NCBI RefSeq assembly: GCF_033110965.1
Contig: NZ_CP137003.1
Span: forward strand, 2,418,001-2,482,000
Length of the DNA: 64,000 bases
Direction: 5' to 3'
From: Raineyella sp. LH-20
GTDB lineage: Bacteria; Actinomycetota; Actinomycetes; Propionibacteriales; Propionibacteriaceae
The notes beneath the pieces were generated by a model. The model was not told the DNA's origin and ran no database searches. It saw nothing but the letters and a program-made list of their open reading frames with translations. The position numbers and the translations under genes are program-made. Positions within the stretch are counted from its first letter, which is position 1. Every line of letters begins with the position of its first letter. Shown piece by piece: positions 63,089-64,000 of the stretch.

Positions 63089-63796
63089 ATGAGGAACGTC
63101 CGTTCTGCCGGACTGGCGGCGATCGCGGCGCTGGTGACCCTGGCGGTCGCCGGGTGCGCACCGAAGGTCACCGCAGCCGTCCCGGCACCGCTGGCGACCG
63201 AGGAGCCGGTCGTCCGGACCGACGCCACCCCCACGCCGACGGCCACCCCGGCCGCAGCCCGTACGGCGACCGCCCTGCCGGCGGCCGCGTTCAAGGCGAC
63301 GCCCACGCCGACCCCCTCAGGTGAGGCGACCATGGACGCCGCCGCCAACGCCGCTGCGGCGGCGAAGAAGGCTGCGGCGGACAAGAAGACGGCCGGTGAC
63401 CGGATCGCCCCGGCCAACACCGATCCCCGCTGCGGCTACGGCACCGTGATGTGCGTGTCGAAGGCGGCCCGGAAGCTCTACTTCATGAAGGACGGGCAGA
63501 TCGTCACCACCGTCGACGTACGGTTCGGCAAGGAGTCCGACCCGGAGCGGCGCACCCGCGAGGGGAACTTCCTGGTGTTCCGCAAGGAGGTCCAGTGGAC
63601 CTCCAACCTCTACGGCTCGGAGATGCCGTACGCCATGTTCTTCTCCGGTGGCCAGGCCGTGCACTTCTCCTCGGACTTCGCGGCGCGTGGCTACAACGGC
63701 AACTCCCACGGGTGTGTCAACGTCCGGGACAAGGCCGCATTGGCGGCGATCTTCGACCAGGTCGAGGTCGGCTCGACCCGCGTCGTCGTCTACTGA
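63089..63796 (+). CDS. L,D-transpeptidase (YkuD) lipoprotein
   Basis: 235 residues: lipoprotein signal (AAIAALVTLAVAGCAPK, Cys near 22), a Thr/Pro/Ala-rich spacer of about 85 residues with an Ala/Lys helix (AANAAAAAKKAAADKK), then a YkuD domain with YFMKDGQIVTTVDVRFG, the catalytic AVHFSS and NSHGCVNVRD (His, Cys). It makes 3-3 crosslinks or attaches proteins in peptidoglycan at the cell surface. GGGGAG precedes ATG 63089. Confidence 0.87.
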   Translation: MRNVRSAGLAAIAALVTLAVAGCAPKVTAAVPAPLATEEPVVRTDATPTPTATPAAARTATALPAAAFKATPTPTPSGEATMDAAANAAAAAKKAAADKKTAGDRIAPANTDPRCGYGTVMCVSKAARKLYFMKDGQIVTTVDVRFGKESDPERRTREGNFLVFRKEVQWTSNLYGSEMPYAMFFSGGQAVHFSSDFAARGYNGNSHGCVNVRDKAALAAIFDQVEVGSTRVVVY

Positions 63797-63858
63797 GCCC
63801 TCGTCCCCGGGCCCGCCCGGCCCTGCTGTCCGGACCGCGCACACGGAGGTGACCGCCC

Positions 63859-64000
63859 ATGGGGTGGATCAGCACGATCGTCGAGTGGGTGACCCGACTC
63901 ATGCAGACGATCGGCGGACCGGGCGTGTTCCTGGCCATCCTGCTGGAGAACGTCTTCCCGCCGATCCCGAGCGAGGTGATCCTGCCGCTGGCCGGTTTCA
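63859..64000 (+). CDS. DedA-family membrane protein, 5' part
   Basis: The first 47 codons are present; the gene runs off the right edge. VFLAILLENVFPPIPSEVIL is the conserved DedA opening. DedA proteins are membrane transporters or flippases linked to proton-motive force and lipid recycling. GGAGG lies 10 nt before ATG 63859. Confidence 0.88.
   Translation, partial: MGWISTIVEWVTRLMQTIGGPGVFLAILLENVFPPIPSEVILPLAGF

Overview
The window is chromosomal DNA of a high-GC actinobacterium. GC is roughly 67-70 percent, GTG starts are frequent and stop/start overlaps of the GTGA or ATGA type are common. Many genes have a TANNNT -10 box 6-7 nt before the start codon, as in leaderless transcripts. The order rsfS-gpgP, furA-katG, a mycothiol-dependent enzyme family member, pdxST with a divergent MocR regulator and a Tad pilus locus all fit Actinobacteria. 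A soil or sludge member of the Propionibacteriales is my inference; the genus cannot be read from the sequence. No insertion sequence, phage or CRISPR array is visible.

Layout. 1-886: end of rsfS, then gpgP. 1052-4550: two identical tRNA-Ala(GGC) genes followed by a small accessory island with a remnant of a mobile-element-type gene, a GmrSD-like DUF262/HNH defence nuclease and a PIN/HTH toxin-antitoxin pair. 4874-16635: a secreted double rubrerythrin, a two-component system, a Tat-exported PhoX-like phosphatase, oxidoreductases, repair and small-protein genes, and a GT2 polysaccharide synthase operon with a leader ORF. 16785-19561: furA-katG.

19886-31260 is an L-arabinose regulon: araD and araB divergent, araA with its own LacI-type regulator, and a three-gene sugar ABC importer. 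Three copies of a 16-bp palindrome (ATGTTACCGGTAACAT or near) sit in its control regions, which ties the parts together. 31398-35369 holds a second toxin-antitoxin pair, an M23 peptidase, nhaA and a VOC protein.

35589-45497 is the least conventional region. It has an M20 carbamoylase-type hydrolase, a HAD phosphatase, a GntR/UbiC-type regulator, and a class III PLP enzyme resembling the phospho-lyases that act on phosphoethanolamine and phosphohydroxylysine. Divergent from these are a leader ORF, a two-part sodium/solute symporter, an amidase, and two choline-kinase/APH-fold proteins, one of which has lost catalytic residues. Together they suggest uptake, amide hydrolysis, phosphorylation and phospho-lysis of an amino alcohol or hydroxylated amino acid. 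Directly after it lies an internally deleted duplicate of araB with its upstream region, about 25 kb from the parent copy.

45815-49429: a YcgL-like nucleotidyltransferase, initiator tRNA, a PQQ-type sugar dehydrogenase lipoprotein and a small secreted protein. 49511-59022: a Tad (Flp) pilus locus with pilin, TadE/TadG-like proteins, CpaB, TadZ, TadA, TadB, TadC and a prepilin peptidase, convergent on a VWA protein. 59092-62966: pdxST, a divergent MocR-type regulator lacking the PLP lysine, and a pentapeptide-repeat protein. 63089-64000: an L,D-transpeptidase and the start of a DedA protein.
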